Notes: generated by a model not told the origin, from the sequence alone. A stretch of DNA of 64,000 bases from Macrosoma leucophasiata (GCA_036365455.1 JAWQUS010000010.1:18772501-18836500), one strand, 5' to 3'; counted from the stretch's first letter, positions 1 through 10,526 are shown. Numbers and translations are program-made.

Positions 1-191
1 TTTAACATTAACTTTTACAAATATTTTGGTGCAATCGAACCTTAATTTGTATTTCTATCTATCATCAATGGAACATCTCTAATGTATCAAAATATAATAT
101 AATTGTCATTAAAAAATACTTAACTTTCTTAATTTGTAGGCACGCTTAGATTAAGGCAGTAGTTTATTCAACTTTTTGTGCATAAAAGCAG

Positions 192-318
192 ACCATAGTC
201 CGTGGACCCATGCAGTCGGGCGTCAAGCGTCCACGAAGTCCCTCACCCACGTACACTCTGTACGCGCACCGCCTCCACCAACAGCCGATGAAACACCAGC
301 CAGTCTACTCCGATCACA
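192..318 (+). CDS. Internal exon of unidentified Pro/His/Tyr/Gln-rich protein (3' part of gene)
   Basis: This is the first of four + strand exons that join in phase to encode the last 202 residues or so of a protein whose beginning lies before the window. The exon starts after an AG acceptor (190-191) and ends at a good GTATGT donor (319-324). It reads 42 codons plus one base, beginning TIVRGPMQSGVKRPRSPSPT and continuing with a Tyr/His/Gln-rich stretch. The SPSP segment next to basic residues could be a phosphorylation or nuclear-targeting region, but that is inference. The leftover base joins the next exon at 4010 to make a Lys codon. The composition is typical of disordered tails of regulatory proteins. 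I do not recognise the gene. Support comes from codon continuity across all four exons and from splice sites, not from homology. Confidence 0.6.
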
Positions 319-581
319 GTATGTTGTGTTTCCTTTACTAATCCATTGTTTAATGCAATTATTGTTGGTAGGTTTCTTATTATCAGGCTGACTTCTATAT
401 CTGGTCAGTGTTTATATTTAGTGACATTCAGTTAACATTTTGTTTTTACGATGATATGATAAAATGTTGAACGAAAATTCATACAGTAATAAGATTGAAT
501 TACTAATATTTATTAAATTGTATTTAAACATCTGAAAACATATAAGTGTTGACAAATCAACGGACATTGAGCGTATTAACA

Positions 582-896
582 TCTATATATCTATACTCTC
601 TACAAATAAATAAAATTGGAGTGTCTGTTTGTAATAAGTTAACATAACAGGTCTTTACTAAAGTCATATGTATGTATGTTTACACGGTACATATTTATTC
701 CAAAATAACATTTTTTTAAATGTACATCTGTCTGTCTGTTTGTTCCGGCTAATCTCTGGAAGGGCTTTACCGATTTTGACGGACGGATCACTTGCAGATA
801 GCTGATGTATTAAGAAGTAACTTATTATTTATTCTACTTTTATTTTAGAATTAAATTTGACGGCGACGAAGCCGCGGGCACAGATACTACAGCTAG
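582..896 (+). mobile_element. Helitron-like non-autonomous element
   Basis: It begins with a TC-initial TCTATATATCTATACT-type end and finishes ...GACGAAGCCGCGGGC...CTAG at 893-896, the 5'-TC/3'-CTAG terminal pattern of Helitrons. The interior includes the common 'accgattttgacgg' segment and a (GTCT)n-like patch at 727-740. The same element occurs in reverse at 24754-25106. No protein is encoded. It sits in the 3.7-kb intron between the exons at 318 and 4010. Confidence 0.45.
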
Positions 897-1354
897 TAGT
901 TAATATTATCCGGGCCTGTTATAAAAAAATATTAAACAGCAGTTTGTATCGATTGTAAAAATCTTCTTACTAAAATGCCTCTTAGCTGAAGAATTTTATA
1001 GTTGGTATTATAACAAAACTGATTTAATTGTACACAAAGATGCTTGACTGTGAAGTTATTGTGTAGTTTATAGGATATTAGTAGTATAATGAATTTTATA
1101 GATACCTGTTTAATACACAGTGCCTACATGTTAAGTATGAAGCTGGGCCTGCTGCGATTGTATATATAAATATAAATATACATAACCTATAACCTAATGA
1201 GTTTGCATAAAAATGAATGATGATGATGAGATGTATTGGTTACATTTGCTTTAGCTGACAGGAGACGCCATGCGCTCGTAATGCTGATCCAAAATCTGCG
1301 TGGGGAAAGAAACGCAAACACTAGCCAAAACATGTTGTAGTAGACATATTATAG

Positions 1355-1625
1355 TTTTTTTTAAGTGGTAAGCAAGCATGCAGTTCTTATTGATGTTAAG
1401 TGATGACTGCAGCTTATAGACACTTACACAAAGACCAAGGTCAAAATGCAGATGCGTTACCACTCCTGAGGCGTAAGGTGTTATGCCTCCGGAAATAACA
1501 GAGCCGTACATTACTACCTCACCGGAACAGGATAGTGCTGAACACTACTATTAAGCGCCAAATATATTAGGTAATGCGGTGGTGCCCACGCACGCGAGCT
1601 CCGTCACTGGAGCTCTACCACCAGT
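1355..1625 (-). repeat. A-tailed SINE-like repeat (family 1), copy 1
   Basis: Full-length member of the commonest repeat in the window. Read on its own strand it starts CTGGTGGTAGAGCTCCAGTGA..., passes a GTGTTCCGG-type segment and ends GCATGCTTGTTTGCCACTT followed by an A-rich tail. On the + strand that tail appears as a T-run at the left. Orientation was set by the tail. The head loosely resembles a Pol III A box, but no clear tRNA parent is recognisable. Confidence 0.7.
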
Positions 1626-4009
1626 GGAAAATAAAAAAACTTTTTCTATTTTCCACACATTTTTAAATAAATATATGATTTTTTACTTTCGAATAACGCA
1701 CACGTCACGTTAATAAATATTGCAATTCGTTTGACACTACGAGTATGAGCCGTGCTCCAGTACTTTTGACAGTGGGGATTGCTCTACAATCTACAGTGAT
1801 TCTGATAGAGATACTCTACGTGCCAAACATAAAAAAAATATCAGATCACTGAACCGACTCACATTTGTGCAAAAGCTTAGAGATTTATTAACAAAAAAAA
1901 AATATACAAAAAAAATTTCGTTGTTGAAAAAAAAAACTATGTTCTCAAAAATACTGTCTTCAACAGGCCTGGCTTCACGTAGACGACCATTACAAATTGT
2001 CACTGTACCATGTGTTCACATAATGTTAACAAAATATCTTTTGCAGAAGTAGAGGATAGCCGCATGGGCCGCCAAATGACCCGCGCGGTGCTTTGGAACA
2101 GTGAGTTGTTTTCACGCTAGGTTTCGCCACTGTCGCTACTAATCACTCTTGCCCATTTCACAATCCTGCAAAGCTTCTACCTATTGTGTGATTCTCCTGG
2201 GAATGCCAATGCTCGTACCATAGAAATACGATTAGTAAGACAATAGAAGTGCTACACACGTGACATTGTCGGCGCACTGGTGACTGATGACTCCCACGAC
2301 ACCAATTCCAAAGTAGCTTACGGAACGTGCGACTGTAAATGGTTTAAAGTGTTATCTCACTAACCGTGGATTTCTTCTATTATTTGCCAGGATATCAATA
2401 CTTAAAATTTTAACTATTGAATTTTTATTTTTTTTACACTTAAAATCTAAACCAACGTTTGTCCAATGATGGATCTGATGGAAAGTAACAATGTAGTCGC
2501 AGATGTAAAACGTTGGTCTAGATTTAGAAGGTATCTATTTACTCTGGAATTGAAGACTCCTAGGTTATAGTTTTTAGGCAAAAGGGGCCGAAAAATTCCT
2601 TCCTTTGCTTTTTGTATACCTAATAATTATGCAAAGATAATGTAGAGTCAAAACGCAAGATTGGGATTTTTGGAATGTTTACTGTTTATGATTTTACGAT
2701 TATAATAATATTGCGTTTTATTAAAATGTGTTTGCAAAGCGTTGAGTACGTAGTTATAGTCAATATAGTGTTGTAGTAAATATACAAACCTGCGAAACGC
2801 CTTCCCAATACTTTTTAGCAACAAATGTATACCATATCTATTGTCTTACTATTAACAATTATGTGCTTAGCTAGTTGTATTCTATAGATAAACCAGGCCC
2901 TTGGTTCTCGTGACATAAAGTCGTTGAGTCGAAATTAAATCGATGCGCTCTCTTGCTCTAACACAGGCCGTGCGCATTAGTTAAAGCAAGACAGTGAATA
3001 GATTCTGTTGCGAACGACTTTTATATTGGGAGAATTAGGCCCCTTACCTTTGTAATCTAAAACCCTTCATTCATTTATACCCTAGGAACATTGTAAGTAT
3101 GTATATGTTTTGTGTTCCATTAACCCTGTTGTTCTATTTTCTGTTTCTTCTGTGTTCGTTTGTTTTGGATTTATTTATGTAGATTAGATGTAAGATGCTA
3201 ACTCTAACACCAAATTGCCTTGATGTAGAATATTCAAAAGAGATGTTTTATATATGTATGGAAATATTGGGAATTGTACCCACTCTATGTATAGTATGTA
3301 ATAAAGTGTAACTATAAACGTGATATTTTTAAGAAAATGGTCTCAAATATCAACTGTCTTTAAAGTCTTTATATAGGTATAAGTATATCAAACTATTTTG
3401 CAATGAAATAAGGAAACGATTTCACCAGATGGCAGAATCAATAATCATAAATTTGCTAATTGCCGTTTTGAAAAGAAAGAAATAATGCGGTAAAGTTGTC
3501 ATAATTAGCAAAAACGAACTCGATTGAATGAATCCATCTTTATTTTTAATAAAATTAACCTTAATTCCTTGAAATAAAAACCCTTTTTGCATATTGTACA
3601 ATGTGTGGGTCCAGAATGAAACAATTCCTTTAACTACTACTGCTGTCCATGCGTCCTACTTACCTAGACACGCTTCTAGCGTTGTGACGAAAGGAGCTGT
3701 TTCGATTGTTACTAGTTCTCTTATAACCCAAGATAATGTTATAGATTTTACAGCTATTTTGGGTTAAAAGATCTATAAAACTAAGGCTATATGTATTTAG
3801 GCGAGATGTGTGTGTGTGAATGATTCGTCATCAAAAACTGTATCAAGTCTCGTCGATCTCCTTGTTAGAGAGTGTATTATTAGTTTAAATACTCTCATCA
3901 CTTTTTAGATAATTTTGATATCACTTCCTGTTACTGTCATGTATTCGCGAAATTATATAGAATTTCGCGGATAGCCACTGCGCAAATTCAAATATACTTC
4001 GGTACCCAG
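1626..4009. other. Intron of first gene; no coding sequence seen
   Basis: AT-rich sequence between the SINE copy and the exon at 4010. Two short AT-rich open frames on opposite strands near 1.8-2.0 kb overlap each other and have no motif, so I treat them as chance. No repeat family from the rest of the window was recognised here. Confidence 0.4.
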
Positions 4010-4272
4010 AGCCCCAGTACGCGTCGAACGTGAGCGGGTCGTCGGGCACGTACTACGCGATGCCGACGTCCGGCGTGGTGGGCGTGGTGACGGAGCGGCC
4101 GCCGCCGCTTCTGTACGCGCACCACGCCCACACGCCGCACACGCCGCACACTCCGCACACGCCGCACCACACCAACCTCATGTATGCGCCGGCGCCGCAG
4201 CCGCAGCTCTATCTCGACATGCTCAAGAATAGGGACGGCCAGCAACATCAGGAGCCCAAGAAAGAGTCGCAG
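4010..4272 (+). CDS. Internal exon of the same unidentified gene, with HTP repeats
   Basis: The exon lies between a CAG acceptor (4007-4009) and a CAG|GTAATT donor (4273). It completes a codon begun in the exon at 192-318 and then reads 87 codons. The protein is low-complexity: a Gly/Ser/Tyr segment, a Pro/Leu/Tyr segment, four tandem His-Thr-Pro units, then MYAPAPQPQLYLDMLKNRDG and a polar Gln/Lys end. The DNA is much richer in GC than the flanking introns, as are the other real exons here. The HTP units come from a 9-base tandem repeat that could vary in copy number. A decayed partial copy of the 3' half of this exon lies in the next intron at 4333-4425. No enzymatic motif is visible. Confidence 0.65.
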
Positions 4273-4332
4273 GTAATTCGCTCTTGTCGATACAAAAGCC
4301 TCCGAGATCAGGAGGCCGTGTCACTCGATGGC

Positions 4333-4425
4333 CACGCCGCACCACACCAACCCTGAGGAAGGCGCCAGCGCTGCAATTCTATCCCAACATGCTCAGGAAT
4401 AGAGACGGTCATGTTGGTCAAGTGC
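4333..4425 (+). pseudogene. Decayed partial duplicate of the preceding exon
   Basis: Starting at 4333, the 20 bases matching 4158-4177 are repeated exactly, 175 bases downstream. The similarity then continues with substitutions and small gaps through the segments for the Ala-Pro-Gln-Pro-Gln run, the Asp-Met-Leu and the Asn-Arg-Asp-Gly. An early in-frame stop (TGA after the shared block), gaps and the absence of a usable splice pair argue that it is not translated. It lies inside the intron between the exons ending at 4272 and starting at 4765. The downstream part (4418-4441) contains a rough reverse complement of the same CACGCCGCACCACACC motif, so the stretch may also fold. Confidence 0.55.
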
Positions 4426-4764
4426 GGCGTGGTGTGGTGTTACTCTATGATTATATCTGGCACGGCGTTGAAAGTCTTAAAACTATGTTGTAATTTGTTT
4501 TGCTTAAAGAATTTAAAAGAGGATTTTATAAAGGAGAAATCTTTCAATTCCATAACTTTTTATTTTACTTTTTATCTATAAAGAGGACTTGCACCGTATT
4601 CGAATCCTACAGAGTAAAAACGATCGTTCCAAAGTGTCAGAACTAGCGTATCGCACTTTAATTTCTTTAAGGAAATAAACATTAATAAGTCACCCGTTAA
4701 ATTCTTTCTCGAAAAGATTGCAAGCTCTGTTACCAATATATTGATCGATAACAAATTTGCGTAG

Positions 4765-4884
4765 CCGCAAGTGCTGATTGGGCTGAGCGAGGCGCACCCG
4801 TCGGTGAGCAGCGGCGTGGTGTACGCGCCGCCCGTCAGCCGCCACATCGCCATACACCCGCCGCCGCAACACAACAATATGCAG
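4765..4884 (+). CDS. Internal exon of the same unidentified gene
   Basis: Forty codons in phase 0 between a GTAG acceptor (4761-4764) and a CAG|GTAACC donor (4885). The product begins PQVLIGLSEAHPSVSSGVV, continues with a Tyr-Ala-Pro-Pro-Val segment and ends with a Pro/His/Gln/Asn-rich run. A different acceptor at 4770-4771 would break the frame with the previous exon, so the upstream AG was chosen. The exon is GC-rich compared with its AT-rich flanks. The hydrophobic LIGL start is the only non-polar patch in this part of the protein. Function is not recognisable. Confidence 0.6.
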
Positions 4885-5306
4885 GTAACCTCACTTGCCA
4901 TATTCACCCGCCAAACGAATACCCTAAATCTGAGGCCATGCCACCATCTCCCACTATGCCTCCGCAAAGTAAGCAGTAAATAGTCTTCCTTGACGAGAGA
5001 CATACAGCATACGGGCCAGCGGCCGACCGAAGAGGAGTAGTCATAGCGTTTATTACCGATGCAAAACAGTCTTGTCATTTTTTGCGGGGGGTAATTTGTG
5101 TGATACACAACAGAAATCACTACGTCAATTAGTACGAGACTTGACTTTAACAAAGTACCTACATAAACAATTTCACTAACACATTTAAGCATCTCGGCGA
5201 CTGGCATAGGATCACTTGTGCTTGTACACGTTATTATTTACTCATTGACTCTTTTCCATGAACAATTCCTGATCTGATATAAACTTGTATTCTCAATTGT
5301 TTACAG
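4885..5306 (+). other. Intron between last two exons; overlapping antisense open frame not supported
   Basis: The intron has a GTAACC donor and a TTTACAG acceptor. A 211-codon open frame on the - strand (4572-5207) spans the exon at 4765-4884 and both flanks. Its composition changes abruptly at the exon edges, which marks it as a shadow of the + strand coding exon. Nothing else was recognised. Confidence 0.4.
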
Positions 5307-5405
5307 ACCGCAAAACCAGGCAGCATAACGCAAGGTTACCCAGTACAGCAGTCGAATCCGAACGTACAGAACCCAAGTATATATCCGAACCGGCACCGAT
5401 ATTAG
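5307..5405 (+). CDS. Terminal exon of the unidentified gene
   Basis: After a strong acceptor (TTGTTTACAG) the frame carried from 4884 reads TAKPGSITQGYPVQQ, then an Asn/Pro/Gln-rich tail ending NRHRY and a TAG stop at 5403-5405. The GSITQG motif resembles the GSITQG-TP repeats of vertebrate NCoR/SMRT corepressors. That is a single short match in a low-complexity protein and only a hint. A less likely alternative is a splice at a weak donor inside this exon (for example AAG|GTTACC near 5337), with the gene continuing elsewhere. The simple reading is that the gene ends here. Confidence 0.55.
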   Translation, partial: TAKPGSITQGYPVQQSNPNVQNPSIYPNRHRY

Positions 5406-6409
5406 CTAGTAATCTTACGGCGACAACAGGCCAAACCACCCTAGCGGTACGCATATCCGAAACGATATCATTATTGGAGCTAGAGACAAAGATTGTGAAG
5501 GAAATGGGATCCAATCCAATCTTACGACGTCTGAATTTCTTTATGAGAGTCGTTCTTATTGCTGTCGATAGTTATAGTTACGCGTGGGTCACGTGACCCA
5601 CTCCTAAAGCACCCAATGTCCTCAAAATCCTACATATTTTTTATTGAACCTACTCCATACCCCTCCCCGTAATGACTTATTACAGAGACATAACAGATTA
5701 AATTAAGGTACATAATTACCACAAGTATGTCAAAATACTCTATTTCTGAATGTACAAAACAACATTACAGGTCTAGTTAGTCCTTATTCAAAAATGTCCC
5801 ACAAGTAAAAATAGATTAAATACCGTTTTAATTTATTTTCATTTCCAACACACGTATTAATAATACGTCTAATAATAATATGGACGTTCCTAGTATCGTG
5901 TTTCCTTCACAAAATGTCGGTCTGGTACAGTTTTCTACCGAATACAACGGAAATGATATTGTTCGTGCAGTGTTATATCAGTGATTGTAATGGACAAAGT
6001 GTTTTAACATTTATTTTTCATAAAGGTACGATCGATCATCGATATTACTTGGGGATTAATCATATGGTTTGCCGATTTAAAAAATGTTGCATGCGTCATT
6101 TAGTACGTAATATATTCATAGAAAATAAAGTAAATCCTTTGACATCGTTATCGTATCTACATTTGTTTATAAACAATTTATATGTTATTATTAGAAGCAT
6201 TCGTTGTTGTTGATAAACATATTTAAAATGTAATGTAACTAACACTAACAAATTAAACATATTATTATATAATCTGCTTTCCATAAAGTAGCACATGATG
6301 TCAGAATAATATTCATAGAAATAATCAGTAGTCCATTAAGTGTAAATAATTAAATGAATACCAACGAATTGTGAAAAAAATCAGGTCTTGTCATTAATTT
6401 CATTCATTC
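5406..6409 (+). other. 3' flank / possible 3' UTR of first gene; no coding sequence seen
   Basis: AT-rich sequence after the TAG stop. The first exact AATAAA on the + strand that I noted is at 6124-6129, which would give a 3' UTR of about 0.7 kb. No downstream GT-rich element stands out. An open stretch at 5914-6213 has no codon bias or recognisable motif. I see no repeat family member before the SINE piece that starts near 6411. Confidence 0.3.
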
Positions 6410-6410
6410 A

Positions 6411-6580
6411 TCCGGAGATGTCAACAGGCTCGCATCCTGTTACATGGGCCAAAACGTAACCGGCTAATCGTGGATGTTTATTGTTTTTACCCCAAAGGGG
6501 TAAATGCATGCATGCTTGAATGCATGCATTTACCCCTGCCTACCCCTTTGGGGATTACAGGCGTGAAGTTACGTTTTTTC
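6411..6580 (+). repeat. tRNA-derived SINE (family 2), 5'-truncated and internally rearranged
   Basis: It matches the 3' two-thirds of family 2 (CCGGAGATG...CAGG...TGTTACATGGGCCAAAACGTAACCGGC, then ATTACAGGCGTGAAGTTACG). The tRNA-like head is missing. Unlike the other copies it contains a palindrome at 6497-6536 made by an inverted duplication of the TAAATGCATGCAT block (see findings). Confidence 0.7.
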
Positions 6581-7300
6581 TTTAGCGTAACAAGCCAATA
6601 TACCAGAAATAAAACAAAACTACAAATAAGTTTAGTAACTAACGTCAGACTTCACTTATATCTGTCATTGTGCGCCCGCATCTTAAAAAATCATTCTCAT
6701 TATTTTTTCTAATCGCGCCAATAGAAGTATAACTTCAACACCATCAAGATTTTTTCGTTCCGCTGGACGGGACAATATGTTTCGTACGACCACTTTCTTA
6801 GTCGTAGGTATATCTGAAATATTTTTTTTATGTATTTTATCAATACTTAGTTCGTCGTCCAAATTGAACGGCATCGACATTTAATGTTTTAATTTAAGTA
6901 TTAGCTATGTGGTGGTATTGTAAAATAAAAAAAAATATATAATTGACGGCGTTTTATTATAACCTATGAGTTTCCTTTAATTTTCGACAGTATTACTTAG
7001 GTACCATTAATGTGAACTGTATGCTTGTATGCTACTTCGTTACATAAAAAAAAAATCATCCAAATCGGTACAGGCGTTTTCAAATGATCGCTGAATATAC
7101 ATAAAAAAAGATCCGGACGAATTGAGAACCTCCTCCCGGTTAAAAATATAGGGTCATTGCCCGTGGTACACCTATATAGCATATCAACATGCGTTTTTAA
7201 TCAGTACAGTGGTACTGGCCCTGGGGAGTCTTACATTCCCTCTTGTAAGCCTGTAAGCCTAATGTTTTTGTGAATTTTAAATCGGTATTCGTGAGACAAT
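6581..7300. other. Unassigned AT-rich intergenic sequence
   Basis: No gene, splice-competent exon or recognised repeat between the SINE piece and the next SINE-like copy. A segment near 7060-7150 ('aaatcggtacaggcgtttt...ccgg') resembles an internal part of the Helitron-like elements but has no ends. Confidence 0.3.
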
Positions 7301-7301
7301 A

Positions 7302-7580
7302 TTTTTTATGTATTGCAAGTGGCAAACAATTATGCAGTTCACATTGATGTTAAGTGATGAATGCAGCCTATAGACACCCACACAAAGACCAAAGTCAAAA
7401 TTCTGATGCGTTGCTGACTCCTGAGGCCTAAGATGCCCCTGTGCCGGAAATTACAGGGCCGTACATTACCTACCATCTGACCGGAACACGATTGCTGAAC
7501 ACCACCATTTAGCGACAAGTAGGTATATTAGGTAATGCAGTGGTGCCTACGCCCGCGAGCTCCGTCACTGGAGCTCTACC
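7302..7580 (-). repeat. SINE-like family 1, copy 2
   Basis: Nearly full-length. The T-run at left is the A tail of the - strand element, and GGAGCTCTACCA at right is its head. It lies less than 100 bases before the 3' end of the LINE that starts at 7669. Confidence 0.7.
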
Positions 7581-7740
7581 ATAGGGACCGAAATACCGGT
7601 ATTTTAAGGATCCCGGTTTACTACCCCTAGTACTTAAATACGTACCGTAACATAGGTATTTAACAACAATCATCATCATCATCATCATCATATCAGCCAT
7701 AGGACGTCCACTGCTGAACATAGGCCTCCCCCAATGACCT

Positions 7741-8291
7741 TCATGCCGACCGATCGGAAGCGACGTACATCCAGCGGGTACCTGCAGCCTTCACTAGGTC
7801 GTCGGTCCGTCTTGCAGGTGGACGCCCTACGCTGCGCTTGCCGATACGTGGTCTCCACTCGAGAACCTTTCTGCCCCAGCGGCTATCGGTTCTCCGAGCT
7901 ATGTGCCCTGCCCATTGCCACTTCAGCTTGGAGATCTGCATGGCTATGTCAGGATCTCCTCATTTCTGATTCGATCCAGTAGGGAAACGCCGAGCATAGC
8001 CCCCTTCATTGACCGCTGAGTGACTTGGAGCTTTCGTACGAGACCCATAGTGAGAGACCACGTCTCGGCACCGTAGGTCATCACCGGCAAAACGCACTGA
8101 TTAAAGACTTTCGTCTTCAAGGACTGCGGGATGTTTGACGAGAAAACGCTCCTTAACTTCCCGAACGCTGCCCAGCCGAGTTGAATTCGGCGAATGACCT
8201 CTTTCTCGAAGTTCGACCTGCCTAGTTGTATGGTTTGTCCTAAATAGGCGTAGTCGTCGACAACTTCGAGCATCGAGTTCCCAATGGACAC
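7741..8291 (-). pseudogene. RTE LINE C-terminal region (two broken frames)
   Basis: On the - strand, 8291-7944 continues the RT reading frame after a stop. It reads SIGNSMLEVVDDYAYLGQTI, then the conserved GWAAFGKLRSVF and PVMTYGAETWSLT segments typical of the RTE thumb region. A second frame (7941-7741) carries the family-typical C-terminal block KLKWQWAGHIARR, followed by KVLEWRPR and VGRPPARR. Between the two frames a short deletion removes part of the sequence present in the second copy. No separate function; it belonged to one polyprotein. Confidence 0.75.
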
Positions 8292-8300
8292 TAGAGTGGG

Positions 8301-9689
8301 CTATACAAGGTTATTGAACATGACCTTGGTCTTATCCATGTTCATTTTAAGGCCCACTCTTCGGGACACTCGATTGAAGTCTTCGAGCATTGTGCTGAGA
8401 TCTTCCAGCGACTCTGCCATGATTATAATATCGTCGGACAACCGAAGGTGAGTGATGTATTCGCCGTTGATATTGATGCCTAGTCCTTGCCATTCCAGGA
8501 GCTTGAAGGCGTCTTCCATTCCATTGGTGAAGAGAAGAGGTGAGATGACATCTCCCTGTCTTACTCCCCTCTGCAAAGGAATCGCCTTCGTGCATTGGTC
8601 CTGTACTCGGACTGACATGGTGGCGTTTTTATACAGACACTTCAACACTTCGATATACCGATAGTCAATGTGGCAACTCTGTAAAGACTGCAGCGCAGCC
8701 CATGTTTCAACCGAATCAAAGGCTTTCTCATAGTCCACGAACGCTAAGCATAATGGCCGGTTATACTCCTCGGACTTCTGTATAACCTGCCGCAGCGTGT
8801 GTATGTGGTCTATGGTACTATAGCCTTTTCGGAAAACGGCTTGTTCGGGAGGCTGGAAGTCATCAAACCTGCGAGCGAGACGGTTCGTGATCACCCTCGA
8901 AAACAGCTTGTAGACATGGCTCAGAAGCGAGATGGGTCTATAGTTCTTCAATAGGGCTTTATCACCTATTTTGAAGAAAAGCACCACCACGCCTCTGTTC
9001 CATGCTTCTGGCGTAGTACCTTCGAATAGGACGGAATTAAAGAGCTTCTGAAGGACTTTCAGTAACGGTGATCCACCCGCTTGCAGAAGCTCTGTAGTGA
9101 TTCCGTCCTCTCCAGGCGCCTTGTTGTTCTTAAGCTGTTTGAGGGCCATCCTAATCTCGTACAGGCTGATGTCCGGGATATCTTGGGTATAGTGTCGGGT
9201 TAATTTGGCTCTCGGGTCTCTGACCAAATCAGAGGCAGGTTGTGCGACCGAGGTATATAACTGCCCACAGAACCTCTCGATCTTCCGCAATACCTCAGGC
9301 TTAGTCGACGCTAAACTGCCGTCCTCTGTCTTCAGCTGCATCAACCGGCTCTGTCCAATAGACAGATCCCTTACAAACACTTTGGAGCCTTTATTTTGCT
9401 CTATCGTTTCCTCAACATATTTTGTGTTGAAGGATCTGATGTCGTGCCGCAAGGACTGTTGGATCTGTCTATTAAGTTGCCGGTATTTTTTAGCTTCATC
9501 AGAGGTCTGCAGTGTCATTGAGCGTCGTTCTGCCATAAGGTTGAGGGTTTGATCGGTGAGTTTCTGAGGTCTATTTCGTCGGCGGGTTTTGAAGTATTTA
9601 GACCCCACCGAATGGACAGTTTCTACCAACCTGTCATTCATATCGTCCACTGAGATGCAATCCTCCAGGCAAGCAAAGCGATTTTGCAA
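8301..9689 (-). pseudogene. RTE LINE reverse transcriptase domain, 462 codons
   Basis: The longest open frame in the window. It begins with a linker (NRFACLEDCISVDDMNDRL) and carries recognisable RT blocks: NNKAPGEDGI, NYRPISLLSHVYKLFSRVI, the AFVDYEKAFDSV palm segment with the first catalytic Asp, QRGVRQGDVISPLLF, and the catalytic box. The catalytic box reads LRLSDDIIIM. The usual Ala before DD is Ser here; the second copy keeps LRLADD. The frame ends at a TAG (8301-8303) where the second copy has a Ser codon. The same frame then continues downstream (8291-7944), so the stop is a recent nonsense change. It would have catalysed target-primed reverse transcription of the element RNA. As it stands it lacks an intact endonuclease and C-terminus. 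Confidence 0.85.
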
Positions 9690-9715
9690 TTCGGGCTGAA
9701 AGTTCTCGGGGTTTT

Positions 9716-10376
9716 CTATGTAACAACAGTAGGTCGGAGCGTAGACTTCATTAGACGAGATCTTTCGATCTTGATGTTTAAATTCAATGTGCCCCTAACC
9801 ATTCGGTGATCACTTCCGGTTTTCACCCTGTGAATCACTGAGACATCATTGAATATGTGTTTCTTGGTGGTCATAATGAAGTCTATCTCATTTTTTGTGG
9901 AACCGTCGGGGCTCATCCAGGTCCATTTCCTATGAGGCGGCTTCTTGAAAAAGGAGTTCATCATGAAGAGTTCCTCCTTCTCCAGAAAGTTGGCCAGCCT
10001 CTACGATAAACCCGACACCACCTTGGGACTGCTGGTCGCCCTCCCGGTAGAAGAACAAGTTGCCAGACTTTAGGGTTATCGTGTCCTCTCCCTCTCTACG
10101 GACTTCAGATAGCCCCAAGATGTCCCAGTGCAACTTGTTCAATTCTTCTTCCAGCTCAGCAATTTTCTCGTCTGTCCTTAACGTGCGTGTATTGTATGTT
10201 ACCAGTGATAACCTACGTCGGTTTTCCGTTGTGCATGCCGAAGTCGTTTGACGGAAGCGACTCACCCGGAGATTCTTAGCACCCCTGGCTCCAGAGCTCG
10301 ACCAGCGCCCGTCCACGCCGGTTTTGCTACTGGAGCCGCCGGGCACTTGGGGCCTGTCCCTTGTCTGCTTTTCCAT
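9716..10376 (-). pseudogene. RTE LINE endonuclease with internal deletion
   Basis: Two pieces of an apurinic-type endonuclease in different frames. The N-terminal piece (10376-9930) has SLVTYNTRTL, WDILGLSEVRR with the catalytic Glu, and NLFFYREGDQQSQGGVGFIV. The C-terminal piece (9964-9716) has KWTWMSPDGSTKNEIDFI and GSDHRMVRG with the catalytic His. The central part, including the VYAPTS and GxFNAKLG motifs seen in copy 2, is missing between them. The product would not cut DNA. Such sequences are often labelled 'craniofacial development protein 2-like' in insect gene sets; that label is a transposon artefact. Confidence 0.8.
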
Positions 10377-10526
10377 CTGGGGGGTTTAGACCATAACCCG
10401 CCACGCTGGTCCAGTGCGTGTTGGCAGATCGCCAGAGCCTCGTTTGTTATGCAGCAGGGTGCACCACGTGCAGGTGAGGTTGGCTTGAGTCTCGATGGTG
10501 TTGGTTGAGACCCCTTACACCCCAAC

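Larger units (their letters stand above)
7669..10515 (-). mobile_element. RTE/BovB-type LINE, copy 1, degenerate
   Basis: A non-LTR retrotransposon reading right to left. At its 3' end (left) an (ATC)n run at 7669-7691 follows the TATCAGCCATAGGACGTCCA block, i.e. (GAT)n on the element strand, the tail style of RTE elements. The order is endonuclease remnant (10376-9716), reverse transcriptase (9689-8301) and C-terminal region (8291-7741). The right end, near the CAACAACAAC at about 10515, is probably close to the 5' end because endonuclease sequence starts just inside it. The middle of the endonuclease is deleted and the RT frame has a nonsense codon, so this copy is not autonomous. A related copy lies at 44478-46858. 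Confidence 0.8.

Noticed and set aside
4572..5207. 211-codon - strand open frame
   Set aside because: It overlaps the + strand exon at 4765-4884 and its intron flanks, has no motif, and the + strand exon explains its GC-rich part.
4765..5405. The first gene and FAM13 being a single gene
   Set aside because: The first gene reaches an in-frame TAG at 5403 after phase-compatible splicing, and 43 kb without coding exons separates it from the FAM13 exons.
7734..7982. Open frames on the + strand within the LINE copies (also 8452, 9205, 44556, 45266)
   Set aside because: Antisense shadows of the LINE reverse transcriptase and C-terminal regions.
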